From NCBI GenBank assembly GCA_018825665.1, contig JAHJEG010000022.1:1-64000 (forward strand): DNA of 64,000 nt. The letters run 5' to 3'. Position numbers and translations under genes: made by a program. The notes beneath the pieces are model-generated. The model saw only the letters and a program-made list of their open reading frames with translations. It did not search any database and was not told where the DNA came from. This stretch comes from a bacterium. GTDB taxonomy: Bacteria > Campylobacterota > Campylobacteria > Campylobacterales > Sulfurimonadaceae. Below, in pieces: positions 1 through 10,519 of the stretch (position 1 is its first letter; every line of letters begins with the position of its first letter).

Positions 1-2361
1 ATATCTTTAATATTTAGTAATAGTTCTATTGTTAGAAATAATGATAGTAGACAAGAATTTAAAAAAGAACATTTACCTCTCAATCCAAAAGAAGCATTAA
101 AAGCATCAGAGTCTACACAGGAGGTTTTAGAAGCTATTTTAGATGAAGAATGGCTCCTAATTACATTAAATGTTATAAATAGAAATTTAGATAAAGCTAT
201 TACAAGAACATTGAGCTTTTCACCAGATGATTTAATAGAATTAATGACAGAAATTCGTAAATATTTGTATACTGAACAAAAAGAGTTAATATTATTAATT
301 GAAGATTTTGTTCAACTACAAGGTGTTGATACAGCTTTATTGCATGTATTAACAGCAGAAGGTACTGGTGAACTTTGTAAAATTAAATGGGCTATGGCTG
401 TAACTACTGGATATTTTGAAAAACTTGAAGATACAGTTCGTGAGAGAATGACTTTCAAAATAGATATGGATAATCCATGGGATCAAAAAAATATCGCAAG
501 CCAAAACAAATATGTTTTAGAATTGGGAAGTAAGTATTTAAATGCTATTAGACTCGGTCATACAGAGATTCTTAATTGGTATAAAACATATCAACTTGAT
601 AAAAGTCCTGTTGATAATCAATGTGATAATTGTGTTCATAAAGAAATATGTCATAGCACATTTGGACAAATTGACGGTATAGGTTTATATCCATTTAATG
701 AAATAGCAATCTTAAAAATGGCTAGAGAAGCAGATAAGCAAAAGCATAATGTATTTAGACCGAGGGTTTTCATAAATAGTGTTTTAAAAAGAAATTTAAA
801 TAAAGAAATGGTTTTTACTATAGAAAATGGAGAATATCCTCCTAGAGATTTATATGAAGATTTTAATACTCAGCAATTAGCATTTGATGAAGTTAATAAA
901 CTTACTAAGTTAGATCCTTTAAATCATGATAGAAGAGAAACATTGCTTGAATTATGGTCAACAACATCAGTATTGGCTAATCTTGATGAATCAATTCATG
1001 CAGCTTTTGCTTTACCACTATTAGACATTGACTTATCTATTCCAGTAGTACAAACACCTATATTACCAGTACAAGAACATGAACTAGATACCAAAACTGA
1101 TATTGCTTCTGAGAAAAAAATAGATGAACATATTCAAAATATAGAGCAATGGGGTAGAGGAAAAGATTTACATCACTCGACAGCAAGTAGGTTGCGTCCA
1201 TTTATTTTTAATTCTATTGTTAACTATATTGATTGGAGTTTTGTGTCTGTTGCTAAATCCATGAATATATTAAAACAAGCTAATATATATTTTGTATCAG
1301 ATAATTCTCGTAGACCTACAAGCGGATTTGTACTCGATATTGAACAAAATACTGATATGGCAATTATATTAAAAACTTTTTATAGCATGAATAAAAATAA
1401 AGATATCCCAACTATATTAGATTCGTTTGCACAATTACAAGAACAAGTTAGGATATGGTCAGAATATTTAATTATTGAAATTGAAAAAGAGTATGCTCCA
1501 AAGGAGAATTGGGATCCAGGTATTGCTGCAATTGAATTATTAACCTTAGGTAATATTGTAGGTGCAAAAGAACCAACAATAAATTCATTATTTATTAAAA
1601 ATATTGAATATTCGAATCTTGCTTCTTATGATTTTAATACTTTGATTTCTAAGATTATTTCAACAAATGATAGAGAAAAATTATTCCAAGATATTTTAGA
1701 AAAAACATACACGGGAAAAAAAGGAGGAAGTAAAACATCAGCATTTATAGATGTTCAAAAAGTTCTACCTTCTATATCTCAATTAAAGAAAAATAATTGG
1801 AGATTAAAACAAGATCCATCACAGGAAACAAGAAAGGAGTTTAAAGACTTGGCATTAAAATATGAAAAATGGCAGGTTGATTTTGAGTCTTGTTTAAGAG
1901 CAGAATTAATGGAAAGATTTAAATGGCTTGATGAACTAACTAATAGAATTTCAGTTGAAGATATAGGAATTAAATTTAAAAATAAAGTGAAACATCTCAG
2001 AGACTTAACAAGTGAATTAGGACTTCCTGGATATAGGTCAGTTCCATTAGATAATGCCTTGTTGTGTAATTTAACTCAAGCTAAAGTAGCTCTAGATACA
2101 ACTATTAGATTACAAGAAAATTCTAGAAATGAAATATTTGAAGACTTATTCCCATCTAGAAAAGATGATGCAGAGCAGTTTATTAAATTAATTATAATAT
2201 ATGAAGAGATGCTGAAAACTATATCTGCTGAACTTAAATCGAGATCTGATGAGTTAAATAAAAGAACAGGGCTAAGTTCAATTAATTTAGAGATTGAAAA
2301 TTCGATGAATAGTATAAACCAAAGTTTTGATACTTTAATAGGAGAAAATAATGCTTCTTGA
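1..2361 (+). CDS. dpdH: DpdH-like ATPase, 5' end outside window
   Basis: The frame is open from base 1, so the gene begins before the window and what is seen is the C-terminal part. A Walker B-like segment (LILLIEDF) comes early; the matching Walker A must lie upstream. A CxxC...C cluster (CDNCVHKEIC) follows about 65 residues past a basic helix-rich stretch. The rest is helical with no motif I recognise. It overlaps the next gene by 11 nt and is followed by a helicase and a PLD nuclease, the order dpdH-I-J-K of the Salmonella Montevideo cluster. The name rests on that order plus the ATPase motif. By analogy it would act in the restriction arm against DNA lacking 7-deazaguanine. Confidence 0.65.
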   Translation: MSLIFSNSSIVRNNDSRQEFKKEHLPLNPKEALKASESTQEVLEAILDEEWLLITLNVINRNLDKAITRTLSFSPDDLIELMTEIRKYLYTEQKELILLIEDFVQLQGVDTALLHVLTAEGTGELCKIKWAMAVTTGYFEKLEDTVRERMTFKIDMDNPWDQKNIASQNKYVLELGSKYLNAIRLGHTEILNWYKTYQLDKSPVDNQCDNCVHKEICHSTFGQIDGIGLYPFNEIAILKMAREADKQKHNVFRPRVFINSVLKRNLNKEMVFTIENGEYPPRDLYEDFNTQQLAFDEVNKLTKLDPLNHDRRETLLELWSTTSVLANLDESIHAAFALPLLDIDLSIPVVQTPILPVQEHELDTKTDIASEKKIDEHIQNIEQWGRGKDLHHSTASRLRPFIFNSIVNYIDWSFVSVAKSMNILKQANIYFVSDNSRRPTSGFVLDIEQNTDMAIILKTFYSMNKNKDIPTILDSFAQLQEQVRIWSEYLIIEIEKEYAPKENWDPGIAAIELLTLGNIVGAKEPTINSLFIKNIEYSNLASYDFNTLISKIISTNDREKLFQDILEKTYTGKKGGSKTSAFIDVQKVLPSISQLKKNNWRLKQDPSQETRKEFKDLALKYEKWQVDFESCLRAELMERFKWLDELTNRISVEDIGIKFKNKVKHLRDLTSELGLPGYRSVPLDNALLCNLTQAKVALDTTIRLQENSRNEIFEDLFPSRKDDAEQFIKLIIIYEEMLKTISAELKSRSDELNKRTGLSSINLEIENSMNSINQSFDTLIGENNAS

Positions 2362-3055
2362 TAAAACAGAACAATTAACTAGTGAATTATATAATTTTAA
2401 AGCACTACAAGCATCATCCAATGAGAGTCAAGACTACGTTAAAAGAAATACTGATCTAAAAACAATTGTTATTTATGTTGAGCGAATGTCCGAAAATGTT
2501 GTATTGTTTCGAAAGCAAGGTTTTCTAATTGAGATAGATACAATTATTAATTATCCGATAGAGTTGTTTAAAACATTATATAAAAATTGGGAAGATGATA
2601 AAAAATCAATTATACAAAGAAATGACTTTTTTAGACGAATTCAATGGAACACTATTGAAGCTGAATTAGTATTAGTGTTACAGAAACTATGGGAAGAATA
2701 TATTGATAATAATAAGCCAAATATTAATAGAGAAACACTGGATGTTTTTAAACAAATTCCTGATTTTACGAGTGTAGTTAACAGTTTAAAAGATAAATTA
2801 GAACTTTTAGATGAATATAAAAAGAGTTTACCTACTAATGGAAGTGATTTTCAGTTAGTTATATCAACCTCAGAAGAAATGAAGTGCCTGATTGAACAAT
2901 TAGAATCAAAAAACATTCCTGATTCAGTAAGTAATTTTTTAAAAAAAGCAGGGACATATGAAGGTATAGATTTATCTGAAATTACTACTGAAATATTAGA
3001 CTGGTTAAAAGCTAATAATCTAATACATCTATGCCAAGTAAAGTTCAGAAAGTGA
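2351..3055 (+). CDS. dpdI: DpdI-like restriction-arm protein
   Basis: A 234-residue, charged, mostly helical protein without signal peptide, membrane segment or catalytic motif that I can see. It starts with ATG inside the end of the ATPase gene, 11 nt before that stop, preceded by AGGAG (TAGGAGAAAATAATG), so the two are translationally coupled. Four bases separate it from the helicase gene. The size and the place between the DpdH-like and DpdJ-like genes fit DpdI, which genetic work in Salmonella ties to the restriction phenotype. The assignment is positional; it could also be an unrelated coupling subunit. Confidence 0.5.
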   Translation: MLLDKTEQLTSELYNFKALQASSNESQDYVKRNTDLKTIVIYVERMSENVVLFRKQGFLIEIDTIINYPIELFKTLYKNWEDDKKSIIQRNDFFRRIQWNTIEAELVLVLQKLWEEYIDNNKPNINRETLDVFKQIPDFTSVVNSLKDKLELLDEYKKSLPTNGSDFQLVISTSEEMKCLIEQLESKNIPDSVSNFLKKAGTYEGIDLSEITTEILDWLKANNLIHLCQVKFRK

Positions 3056-3059
3056 ATCT

Positions 3060-6000
3060 ATGTCAGAATTAATTGATGTAATAATATTAAACTTCTTAGA
3101 AGAGATAGAATATAAATCTATTCAGTGGGGATATGCTGATGGTGCATTATTAGAAGATGATGTATATGATTATGCTCTTATGCTCATGAATGATAATAAA
3201 GTAGCTACTGAGAACTTTATTAGACAATATAGTCTAGATAGCTTAGATGAAGATGAACTTGTAGATTATCTTTTAGAAGAAAAATTGTTATTTGAAGTCA
3301 AAATTTCGTCTTCTAAAACAGGCTTTAGAACACGTTTCGCTGAAAGTATAAGATTATTGGCTAATTTAAGACAAATATTTCCAAATAGAAGTTGGGAAGA
3401 AGCCCCACGATTGGTATCTGACTTTCGTGTAAAACTACAAAAACGTTTTTATCCTATTAGAGATGTAAATCCTTTGGAGTTACTAAATAATGAACCATTT
3501 ATTAGCCTTTCAAACTTGCAGAAAAATGTTTGGCATAAACTTGTAACTGTTTATCCAAATATGAAACTAGCAAATTTTCAAGTTAAAGCTACTTCAACTT
3601 TAATAGACCCTGATAGTCAGTATAAAGGTGTGATTGTTACTGCAGGAACAGGTAGTGGTAAAACGTTAAGCTTTTATTTGCCAGCTTTGCTACAAGTAGT
3701 TGGTTCCATTAGCAATGATACAAGTTATTGGACAAGAGTATTGGCTGCATATCCACGAATAGAGTTATTAAGAGATCAGTTATCAGAAGCTATTTTACAG
3801 TCACTAGAAATTGAAAGCACATTAAATTCTAATAGGTTTCGGCCTATTAGAATTGGTGCTCTTTATGGCTCAATTCCAAATGAATGTAGTTATGCATCAA
3901 TTGAAAATAAAAAATGGAAAAGAAATAGGGAAAATACAGGTTGGATTTGTCCAATTATCAATTGTCCTAAAACAGATATACCATTAATTTGGCTTGATGA
4001 AGATGTTGAAGCTAAACGAGAAAGATTAGTCCCAAGTCAAAATATTGAAGGAGCTATAACATTAGAACAAGAGCATATAGCACTAACAAGAGAATCTTTA
4101 CTTGAGCAAACTCCTGACTTACTTTTTATTACATTAGAAATGTTAAATCAACGATTATCTGATTTTAGTATGAATAAACTTTTTGGTATAAACCAGTATG
4201 ATAAAAAGCCATTTTTAATGCTTTTGGATGAAGTTCATACTTATACTGGAACTACAGGTGCTCAAGCTGCATTGGTTATACGAAGATGGAAGCAAGCATT
4301 GTGGAATGATAATCTTAAATTTGTTGGACTTTCTGCAACATTGAGTGATGCTGCAAGATTTTTTTCTGAACTAACAGGAATCTATGAAAATAAAATTATA
4401 GAGATTACACCATTAAATAATGAAATGATTGAAGAAGGTTCTGAGTATCAAGTTGTTCTAAAAGGTGATCCAGTTAATAGAACAGGTCTATTATCAACTA
4501 CAATACAAACTATAATGCTTATGGGACGGCTAGTGGAACCTTTAAGCATGAAAAGTAAACTTTATGGGCAAAAAGTTTTTGCTTTTACGGATGACTTGGA
4601 TGTAACAAACAGACTATTTGATGATTTAAAAGATGCAGAGGGTTGGGATGTATTTAATAGAAATAATCCTGAACAAGCATCATTAGCTAGGTTAAGACAT
4701 AAAAATGATGATTATTTAAGATACCGAGATGGCCAAGATTGGAGAGCATGTGAGAGTATAGGTCATTTACTAAATGAAAATAGTAAAGATGCAAAATTAA
4801 AAATCACTCGAACATCTTCACAAGATACTGGTGTAGATATGAACAGTTCCGTTGTTGTAGCAACAGCAAGTTTAGAAGTTGGATTTAATGACCCTACTGT
4901 AGGTGTTGTAGTTCAGCATAAGGCACCACATAATTGGGCAAACTTCTTACAAAGAAAAGGTCGTGCTGGTCGTAAGAGAGGGATGAGACCATTTATGGTT
5001 ACTACTTTGTCTGATTTTGGAAGAGATAAAGTGGCTTTTCAGCATTACGAACAATTTTTTGCTCCAAAGGTTCCAGCGCAAAGACTTCCTATATCAAATA
5101 GATATATTTTAAAAATTCAAGGGACTATTACTTTATTCGACTGGTTGGCAAAAAAACTACCACATAGAAAAATATGGATGTTTAAACTATTATCCCGTCC
5201 AACTAAAAATCAGTATGAGTTAGATACGCTAAATGAAATAAAAAGTCTCTTAGAAAATGTATTAAAAATTGAAAATAATGAATTTGAAGATTTTAGTAAA
5301 TATTTAAAATATTCTCTTTCAGCAACAGATGAAAATATGCAAGAAATATTATGGAGTGCTCCAAGGTCACTTATATTGGAAGTTATCCCAACTTTATTAC
5401 GCAGGATTGAATCTAATTGGAAATTGGCTTTTCCTAATGGCGATAATATTCACGAGAACTATATCAAAAATCATCCATTGCCAGAATATATAACATCGAC
5501 ACTTTTTAGTGATTTAGCACTACCAGAAGTCAAGGTCATAGCAAGTTTAGACCAAGACAGAGAAAAACCACATTCTATGTCTTTAATTCAAGCAATGAGA
5601 GAATTCTCACCAGGTAGAATTTCTAGAAGATTCGCAACTGATCGTGGAAACTTATTTCATTGGATTCCAATTGAAATTGATGTAGAAGAGCAAGACTTAG
5701 AAATATTAGATTATAGTCCAAAAGTTGATAGAGTTAAATCCATAAAACATAATGATGTTGATATTGAAATATTTAGACCATGGGAATACAAATTAGAAAA
5801 AAATAGTAATCCAAGAATTTCAAAACGTTCAAACTCGATGTTGGAATGGAATGCTACATTTGAGCCTAATGGTTCGCCAGTTAAAATACATTTAGTTAAA
5901 GGCAATGATTGGTCTAAAACTATTACAAATCTTGATTTTTATGTTAATACTCATAATGCTAGTGTTGATGTGACCAGATATGCAACATCTGCTGTAGCAA

Positions 6001-7577
6001 ATTTTTCTTTCACAGATGGTAGTGCTTTAGAAACTAAAGTCAATTTTGTACATAATAGTTTTCCATCGGCAATAGGTTTTTCTCTTCATACAGATGCTTT
6101 ACATATAAAATATAAAATTATAAGTTTAGAAAGTTTAGCAGAGCATAATCTACCTGTTGCATTAAAAAGAGAATTGAAAGTTGCATGGTATAAACATTTA
6201 GTTATTGAAGATAATGAGTTGCCATCTGATATAAATCACTTTGAAAGAAATTGGCTTCAAGAAGTTATTCTAAATGCAATCATCATAGTTTCAAACAACA
6301 AAGATGTTAGCCTAATCAAAGCAAATGAGATTTTAAATAATGATTCAAGTATTATTTTTGATGTTTTGTCTGACTTATTTAATACTGACATTAGACTTCT
6401 AGATGATACTGACAGTGACGAAGAAATTACAAGTGAGTCAAGGTTATATGAACGTTTAAAAGAAATATTAGATACTAAAGATATTAGGACCATACTTCAT
6501 AATGTTTTTAATAATGCAATATCCAATGAAGATATAAATTGGTGGAAATGGGTACAGAATAGTTTACATAGAAGTTTTGCAGAAACAGTTTTAGCAGCGT
6601 GTCAACAATTAACACCGAATCAGTCAGCAATTGACACATTATTGGTTGATGCCTTACCTATAAAAGAAGACGTAGATGAAGTAGATATATGGCTTACAGA
6701 GAGTAGTGCTGGGGGTGTAGGTGTACTAGATTCACTTGTAAATGTTATAGGCAGTAATCCAATTTTACTGTTTCAAGCTATAGATGCTGCAACACAGTCA
6801 TCAAGTTATGAGCATGTAGTTGATTCTTTAGAATACTTTATTGATTTAGTCAATGATAATGATGAGATAAATACTTTGGTACTACAGGTATGTTCGATTA
6901 AAGAACATAAGCAGAGACAAGAACTACTAAGTACCTTGTATGCTATTTTATATAAGCATGGACTGCCTATGAGTCATGCATTCAAGGTTGCAATAAATAC
7001 AAGGTTGTTGAGAGATGGGGTGGACAATAACTTTTTTAATCTAATTAAAGAAGTGATGCTTTGGAAAGATAAACTTGAAAGTGATAAAGAGATAGCTATT
7101 GATTTACAGTTGTTATGTTTTTTAATATCAAAAGAAGATGATTTCGTAAAGAAAATAACTAAACTTCAGATGTCTCAATCTAGTCAAAATGTAAATATAG
7201 TTAACTTTTTAACAAATATTTTATGGCCTAGAAGTTTTGAAGCGAGGTGGCAAGTGCTTCAATCGTACAGTCCATTTAATCAGAATAAATTTACAGATCC
7301 TCAACTAGTTAAGTCTTACATTTTAGAGGAAAAGATACACCATGTTGATATATATGATGAAGACAGTGATAATCAAATTTATAAATATCTATCCAGATAT
7401 GGTGTATGTAAGTTAACTGCTTATGCTAAAGACGAAGTATTGCTTCGAGCAAAGCTTTCTAAGTTGTTAACAAAACCTGTAGATGTAGACTTTTTACAGC
7501 TTTTCATTGTTATTGTAGGTGTTGAAAAAGATGGAAGTGGTACAGTAGTGACACTAAAGTTAAGAGAGGAGTGGTGA
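3060..7577 (+). CDS. dpdJ: DpdJ-like superfamily 2 helicase
   Basis: A 1505-residue DEAD/DEAH-type helicase. Motif I (AGTGSGKT) is near residue 200, motif II DEVH near 388, motif III SAT near 423, and motifs V-VI (SLEVGFNDP, then QRKGRAGRKRG) near 610-640. A cysteine pair (WICPIINCP) sits between motifs I and II. Near residue 1220 an ESSAGGVGVLDSL stretch recalls the C-terminal domain of MrfA-like helicases (DUF1998), without its zinc cysteines. It overlaps dpdK. In Salmonella, dpdJ is possibly needed for restriction; DNA translocation or unwinding at unmodified DNA is the likely role. Confidence 0.8.
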   Translation: MSELIDVIILNFLEEIEYKSIQWGYADGALLEDDVYDYALMLMNDNKVATENFIRQYSLDSLDEDELVDYLLEEKLLFEVKISSSKTGFRTRFAESIRLLANLRQIFPNRSWEEAPRLVSDFRVKLQKRFYPIRDVNPLELLNNEPFISLSNLQKNVWHKLVTVYPNMKLANFQVKATSTLIDPDSQYKGVIVTAGTGSGKTLSFYLPALLQVVGSISNDTSYWTRVLAAYPRIELLRDQLSEAILQSLEIESTLNSNRFRPIRIGALYGSIPNECSYASIENKKWKRNRENTGWICPIINCPKTDIPLIWLDEDVEAKRERLVPSQNIEGAITLEQEHIALTRESLLEQTPDLLFITLEMLNQRLSDFSMNKLFGINQYDKKPFLMLLDEVHTYTGTTGAQAALVIRRWKQALWNDNLKFVGLSATLSDAARFFSELTGIYENKIIEITPLNNEMIEEGSEYQVVLKGDPVNRTGLLSTTIQTIMLMGRLVEPLSMKSKLYGQKVFAFTDDLDVTNRLFDDLKDAEGWDVFNRNNPEQASLARLRHKNDDYLRYRDGQDWRACESIGHLLNENSKDAKLKITRTSSQDTGVDMNSSVVVATASLEVGFNDPTVGVVVQHKAPHNWANFLQRKGRAGRKRGMRPFMVTTLSDFGRDKVAFQHYEQFFAPKVPAQRLPISNRYILKIQGTITLFDWLAKKLPHRKIWMFKLLSRPTKNQYELDTLNEIKSLLENVLKIENNEFEDFSKYLKYSLSATDENMQEILWSAPRSLILEVIPTLLRRIESNWKLAFPNGDNIHENYIKNHPLPEYITSTLFSDLALPEVKVIASLDQDREKPHSMSLIQAMREFSPGRISRRFATDRGNLFHWIPIEIDVEEQDLEILDYSPKVDRVKSIKHNDVDIEIFRPWEYKLEKNSNPRISKRSNSMLEWNATFEPNGSPVKIHLVKGNDWSKTITNLDFYVNTHNASVDVTRYATSAVANFSFTDGSALETKVNFVHNSFPSAIGFSLHTDALHIKYKIISLESLAEHNLPVALKRELKVAWYKHLVIEDNELPSDINHFERNWLQEVILNAIIIVSNNKDVSLIKANEILNNDSSIIFDVLSDLFNTDIRLLDDTDSDEEITSESRLYERLKEILDTKDIRTILHNVFNNAISNEDINWWKWVQNSLHRSFAETVLAACQQLTPNQSAIDTLLVDALPIKEDVDEVDIWLTESSAGGVGVLDSLVNVIGSNPILLFQAIDAATQSSSYEHVVDSLEYFIDLVNDNDEINTLVLQVCSIKEHKQRQELLSTLYAILYKHGLPMSHAFKVAINTRLLRDGVDNNFFNLIKEVMLWKDKLESDKEIAIDLQLLCFLISKEDDFVKKITKLQMSQSSQNVNIVNFLTNILWPRSFEARWQVLQSYSPFNQNKFTDPQLVKSYILEEKIHHVDIYDEDSDNQIYKYLSRYGVCKLTAYAKDEVLLRAKLSKLLTKPVDVDFLQLFIVIVGVEKDGSGTVVTLKLREEW

Positions 7578-8110
7578 TGTTATCTGATAGAGACTTAATA
7601 GGTCCTGCTCAGTCTGCTTCGATTGTAGAGTTAGTACAAAGTGCTTTGTCTTTGGAACTAATTCAGCCAAGTAAAATTCTCTGGTTTGGTTCAGCATGGA
7701 TAAGTGATATACCTATTTTAAATAATCGCGCATTTCAATTTTCTTCTCTAGAGCCAGATTGGCCTGCAGAAATGATTTCTCTCTCTACAGTTTTATTGGC
7801 AATCGCTAAAAGAGGCACAAAGATTATCATTATTACTAGGGAAAATGAAGATAATATCCATTTTATTAAAAAGATGAAAAATTCTGAAATGTATGGAACA
7901 AATATAATAGTAGTCCTTAGAGATGAGTTCCATGAAAAAGGATTGTTATCAGAAGATTATGAAATATTTGGAACTATGAATTTTACATACAAGGGTATTA
8001 CAACCAATGATGAACGTATTACATATAGAACTGATTTGAGTAAGTTAGCTGAACGACAGCTAACTGCATGGAATAAATACGGGGATGAGATTAATGCTTT
8101 ATCAAAATAA
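7577..8110 (+). CDS. dpdK: DpdK, phospholipase D-like nuclease
   Basis: A 177-residue protein with one PLD half-site: H-E-K near residue 118 followed about 13 residues later by GTMNFT, the HxK...G(S/T)xN signature. Single-motif PLD proteins act as dimers, as in BfiI- and Nuc-type nucleases. The ATG at 7577 overlaps the helicase stop (TGATG) and has GAGGAG five bases upstream; a GTG at 7571 in the same frame is less likely. This is the best candidate for the DNA-cleaving subunit among the visible restriction-arm genes. DpdK is a PLD-family protein in described Dpd clusters. Confidence 0.78.
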   Translation: MLSDRDLIGPAQSASIVELVQSALSLELIQPSKILWFGSAWISDIPILNNRAFQFSSLEPDWPAEMISLSTVLLAIAKRGTKIIIITRENEDNIHFIKKMKNSEMYGTNIIVVLRDEFHEKGLLSEDYEIFGTMNFTYKGITTNDERITYRTDLSKLAERQLTAWNKYGDEINALSK

Positions 8111-10178
8111 ACAGGATAATATTGACTTTCATAAAGAATATATCAACACATTTAATTTTAATGGTAAAGATCAGTTACTTCTTTTAAGTAGTATAAAAAA
8201 TATGAACTTTCCTGGTGCAATAATTCCCACAGAAAGTAATTATTACATCTGTGCTAATTCGCAAAAAGATTGGAGTGTTTTAAGTTCTTTGGTTAAGTCG
8301 TTTGTAGGAGTGTCTTACTCTGATTTTATAGGTATGAAAAGTGAACTAAATACTGGTAGTAAGGAAGAAAAATATCTTCTTTCAAAGAACATTTTATTTA
8401 TTTCTTCAATATCAATTCCTAATGATGATCTTTTACAAGGTAATGCTCTAAAAGCATTTCAGACTTTATATACTACTTATTCTTATTCTCCTGGCAGATC
8501 AATAGAGATGTCAGAATATATAGATAGTGTTTTAGAAAACTTTGTTACTGCTTTACAAATAAAAGATATCGATACAGCTCAAAAAATTATTTTAAATATA
8601 AAAAATGAAAATAGACTTGACGCATTAAATATTAAATTCATGCAAATCGAATTAGCATATAGTATAAATGATTGGAATGCAATTGTTAATGATAATCTAA
8701 TAACACATATCATTAACTCTAGAAAGCCTTTAAAAATAAGATTACATATAATTGAAGCATTCTATTATGAATATTTGGAAGATGCTATTGATGATTCCTC
8801 TCTTATGGTTATTTACATAAGTAAAATAAGATCAATGATTTCAAGCTTACTCTTTAAGTGCCCAGCAAATGCAAGTATTGCGGTTAAAAAAGTATATGCA
8901 ATCGCTTATTTGAACGATGACATAGGATACAAGGAAATCGAGAGAATAATAGTACATATAGATAATGGATTATTTAAAAATGAACTACAATTATCTTTAA
9001 ATAAAAAGTTAACAACTGATGGCCCTATAAAATCAGATACTAATACTTCACATGATGATTTTATATCAGCAAGAGCTGCTGTAATTGATGATAATAATGC
9101 AAATACTATAGAAACACATATGTTAGTAAGCACTAAGGCTGAAAATCTAGATAAAAAAGAACAACTAGAACTATTAATAGACGACATAATTATTGAAAAT
9201 ACCACTCTTCCAATAAATTGGATAGAGTGGTTAAAAGCTCTGTCAAATGAAAATTTCACAAAATCAAGGTTTATAGCTGAACAAGCATTGGAAGAATGGC
9301 CGGTTGATGAACTTTTAAGGGATACTACGGATATTAAAACTATTTCTAGTGTCATAATATCAATTGAAGAAGAATTTGCCCTACAACGTTTTATTCATTC
9401 ACTTCCATTATTTATGGAAGCATGTAAAAGAAGTACATACTTTCCTAATCCTTTATTCTTACAAATGTATACATCTATATTAGAGATTATTACAGTTCAT
9501 GAAGTGAAAGATTTAAATACATTACTAGTATCTCAAGATATAGTAGAAACTTCATTGAAAATTTCTCCAAGTGAAGATCAGTACAACTATATTTTATCAA
9601 TGGTTGAGAGTATTATCGATAAAGCGAATGGCAAAAATTTCATTGATTGGTTCTTAGACTATGCAGAATTATTGATTTCTGAAAATACTAGTGATATGGA
9701 TACTAGAAATAAGTTATTAGAAAAACTACTGGTTAAAGTGTATTCTTATAGAGAGTGGCTAGATGAGTTCCATCTTAAATTTATTCTTAAACTCGCTGCG
9801 AACATTGGTATAGAAAAGTTGTTTGAAAATATATCATTTGAAGATGATATGATAGTTGAAGATAAGTGGAATAAATACATGAATAAAACTATTGGCATTT
9901 ATACATTATCAGAAAATGCAGCTCGTCATGCAAAAGAATATCTTGAAGAGCAGATTAACGATGTGAACATTATTCTTAATCACGATAAAGCTGCTACAGA
10001 TGCTTTAAGAAATTTAGCAAATACTTCTGATTTTGTCGTTTTAGTTACTCAGTCTGCGAAACATGCAGCTACTGGAGAAATTCAAAAGATACTACGTCAA
10101 AAAGATAGACAACCTCTTTTTCCTATAGGAAAAGGTTCCTCTAGTATTATTTCATCATTGTTAAAGGATTTAACATGA
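8085..10178 (+). CDS. dpdD: Probable DpdD
   Basis: A 697-residue soluble protein, acidic and helical, whose middle reads like degenerate tetratricopeptide-type repeats; no catalytic motif is evident. It overlaps dpdK by 26 nt if the first ATG (8085) is used. The in-frame ATG at 8094 is better placed behind GGGGATGAG and may be the real start. Its stop overlaps the start of the SMR remnant (ATGA). Length and operon place suggest DpdD, a protein of the restriction phenotype in Salmonella. There dpdD lies with the modification genes, here with the helicase and nuclease. The family call is inferred from context. Confidence 0.5.
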   Translation: MRLMLYQNKQDNIDFHKEYINTFNFNGKDQLLLLSSIKNMNFPGAIIPTESNYYICANSQKDWSVLSSLVKSFVGVSYSDFIGMKSELNTGSKEEKYLLSKNILFISSISIPNDDLLQGNALKAFQTLYTTYSYSPGRSIEMSEYIDSVLENFVTALQIKDIDTAQKIILNIKNENRLDALNIKFMQIELAYSINDWNAIVNDNLITHIINSRKPLKIRLHIIEAFYYEYLEDAIDDSSLMVIYISKIRSMISSLLFKCPANASIAVKKVYAIAYLNDDIGYKEIERIIVHIDNGLFKNELQLSLNKKLTTDGPIKSDTNTSHDDFISARAAVIDDNNANTIETHMLVSTKAENLDKKEQLELLIDDIIIENTTLPINWIEWLKALSNENFTKSRFIAEQALEEWPVDELLRDTTDIKTISSVIISIEEEFALQRFIHSLPLFMEACKRSTYFPNPLFLQMYTSILEIITVHEVKDLNTLLVSQDIVETSLKISPSEDQYNYILSMVESIIDKANGKNFIDWFLDYAELLISENTSDMDTRNKLLEKLLVKVYSYREWLDEFHLKFILKLAANIGIEKLFENISFEDDMIVEDKWNKYMNKTIGIYTLSENAARHAKEYLEEQINDVNIILNHDKAATDALRNLANTSDFVVLVTQSAKHAATGEIQKILRQKDRQPLFPIGKGSSSIISSLLKDLT

Positions 10179-10507
10179 GTACATATATTTATTTAGCTAT
10201 TGCTATCATAGCTTAAGTAACTGCGACAAGTACATTGAAGTTATCCGAAAAATTTACAAAACCTATTCCTAGTTTAGTTGTGTTAGTTGCATTTGGGGTG
10301 TCACTATACTTTATGACTTTAGCATTAAGAACATTACCTGTTGGAATTATGTATGCGTTTTGGTCTGGTTTTGGTATTATACTTGTGACAATTTCTGGAA
10401 TGATAATTTATAAGCAAGTTCCAGATATTCCAGCAATTATTGGTATTTTTTTGATTATTACTGGAGTTATAGTAATTAGTCTTTACTCTAAAATAAAAGT
10501 TATATAA
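10175..10507 (+). pseudogene. SMR (EmrE-type) multidrug transporter with nonsense codon at position 14
   Basis: Read from the ATG at 10175, which overlaps the previous stop (ATGA), the frame gives MSTYIYLAIAIIA, a TAA at codon 14 (10214-10216), then VTATSTLKLSEKFTKPIPS and a full EmrE-like remainder ending at 10507. The frame has 110 codons before the stop, the normal SMR length, and aligns without gaps to EmrE (MNPYIYLGGAILAEVIG). The stop falls exactly on the essential membrane glutamate Glu14; GAA to TAA is one G-to-T change. Later segments (AFWSGFGI, PDIPAIIGIFLIITGVI) are intact, so the damage is recent. Restart from TTG 10235 would give a protein lacking helix 1. Confidence 0.85.
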
Positions 10508-10519
10508 ATAAGGAGAAAA

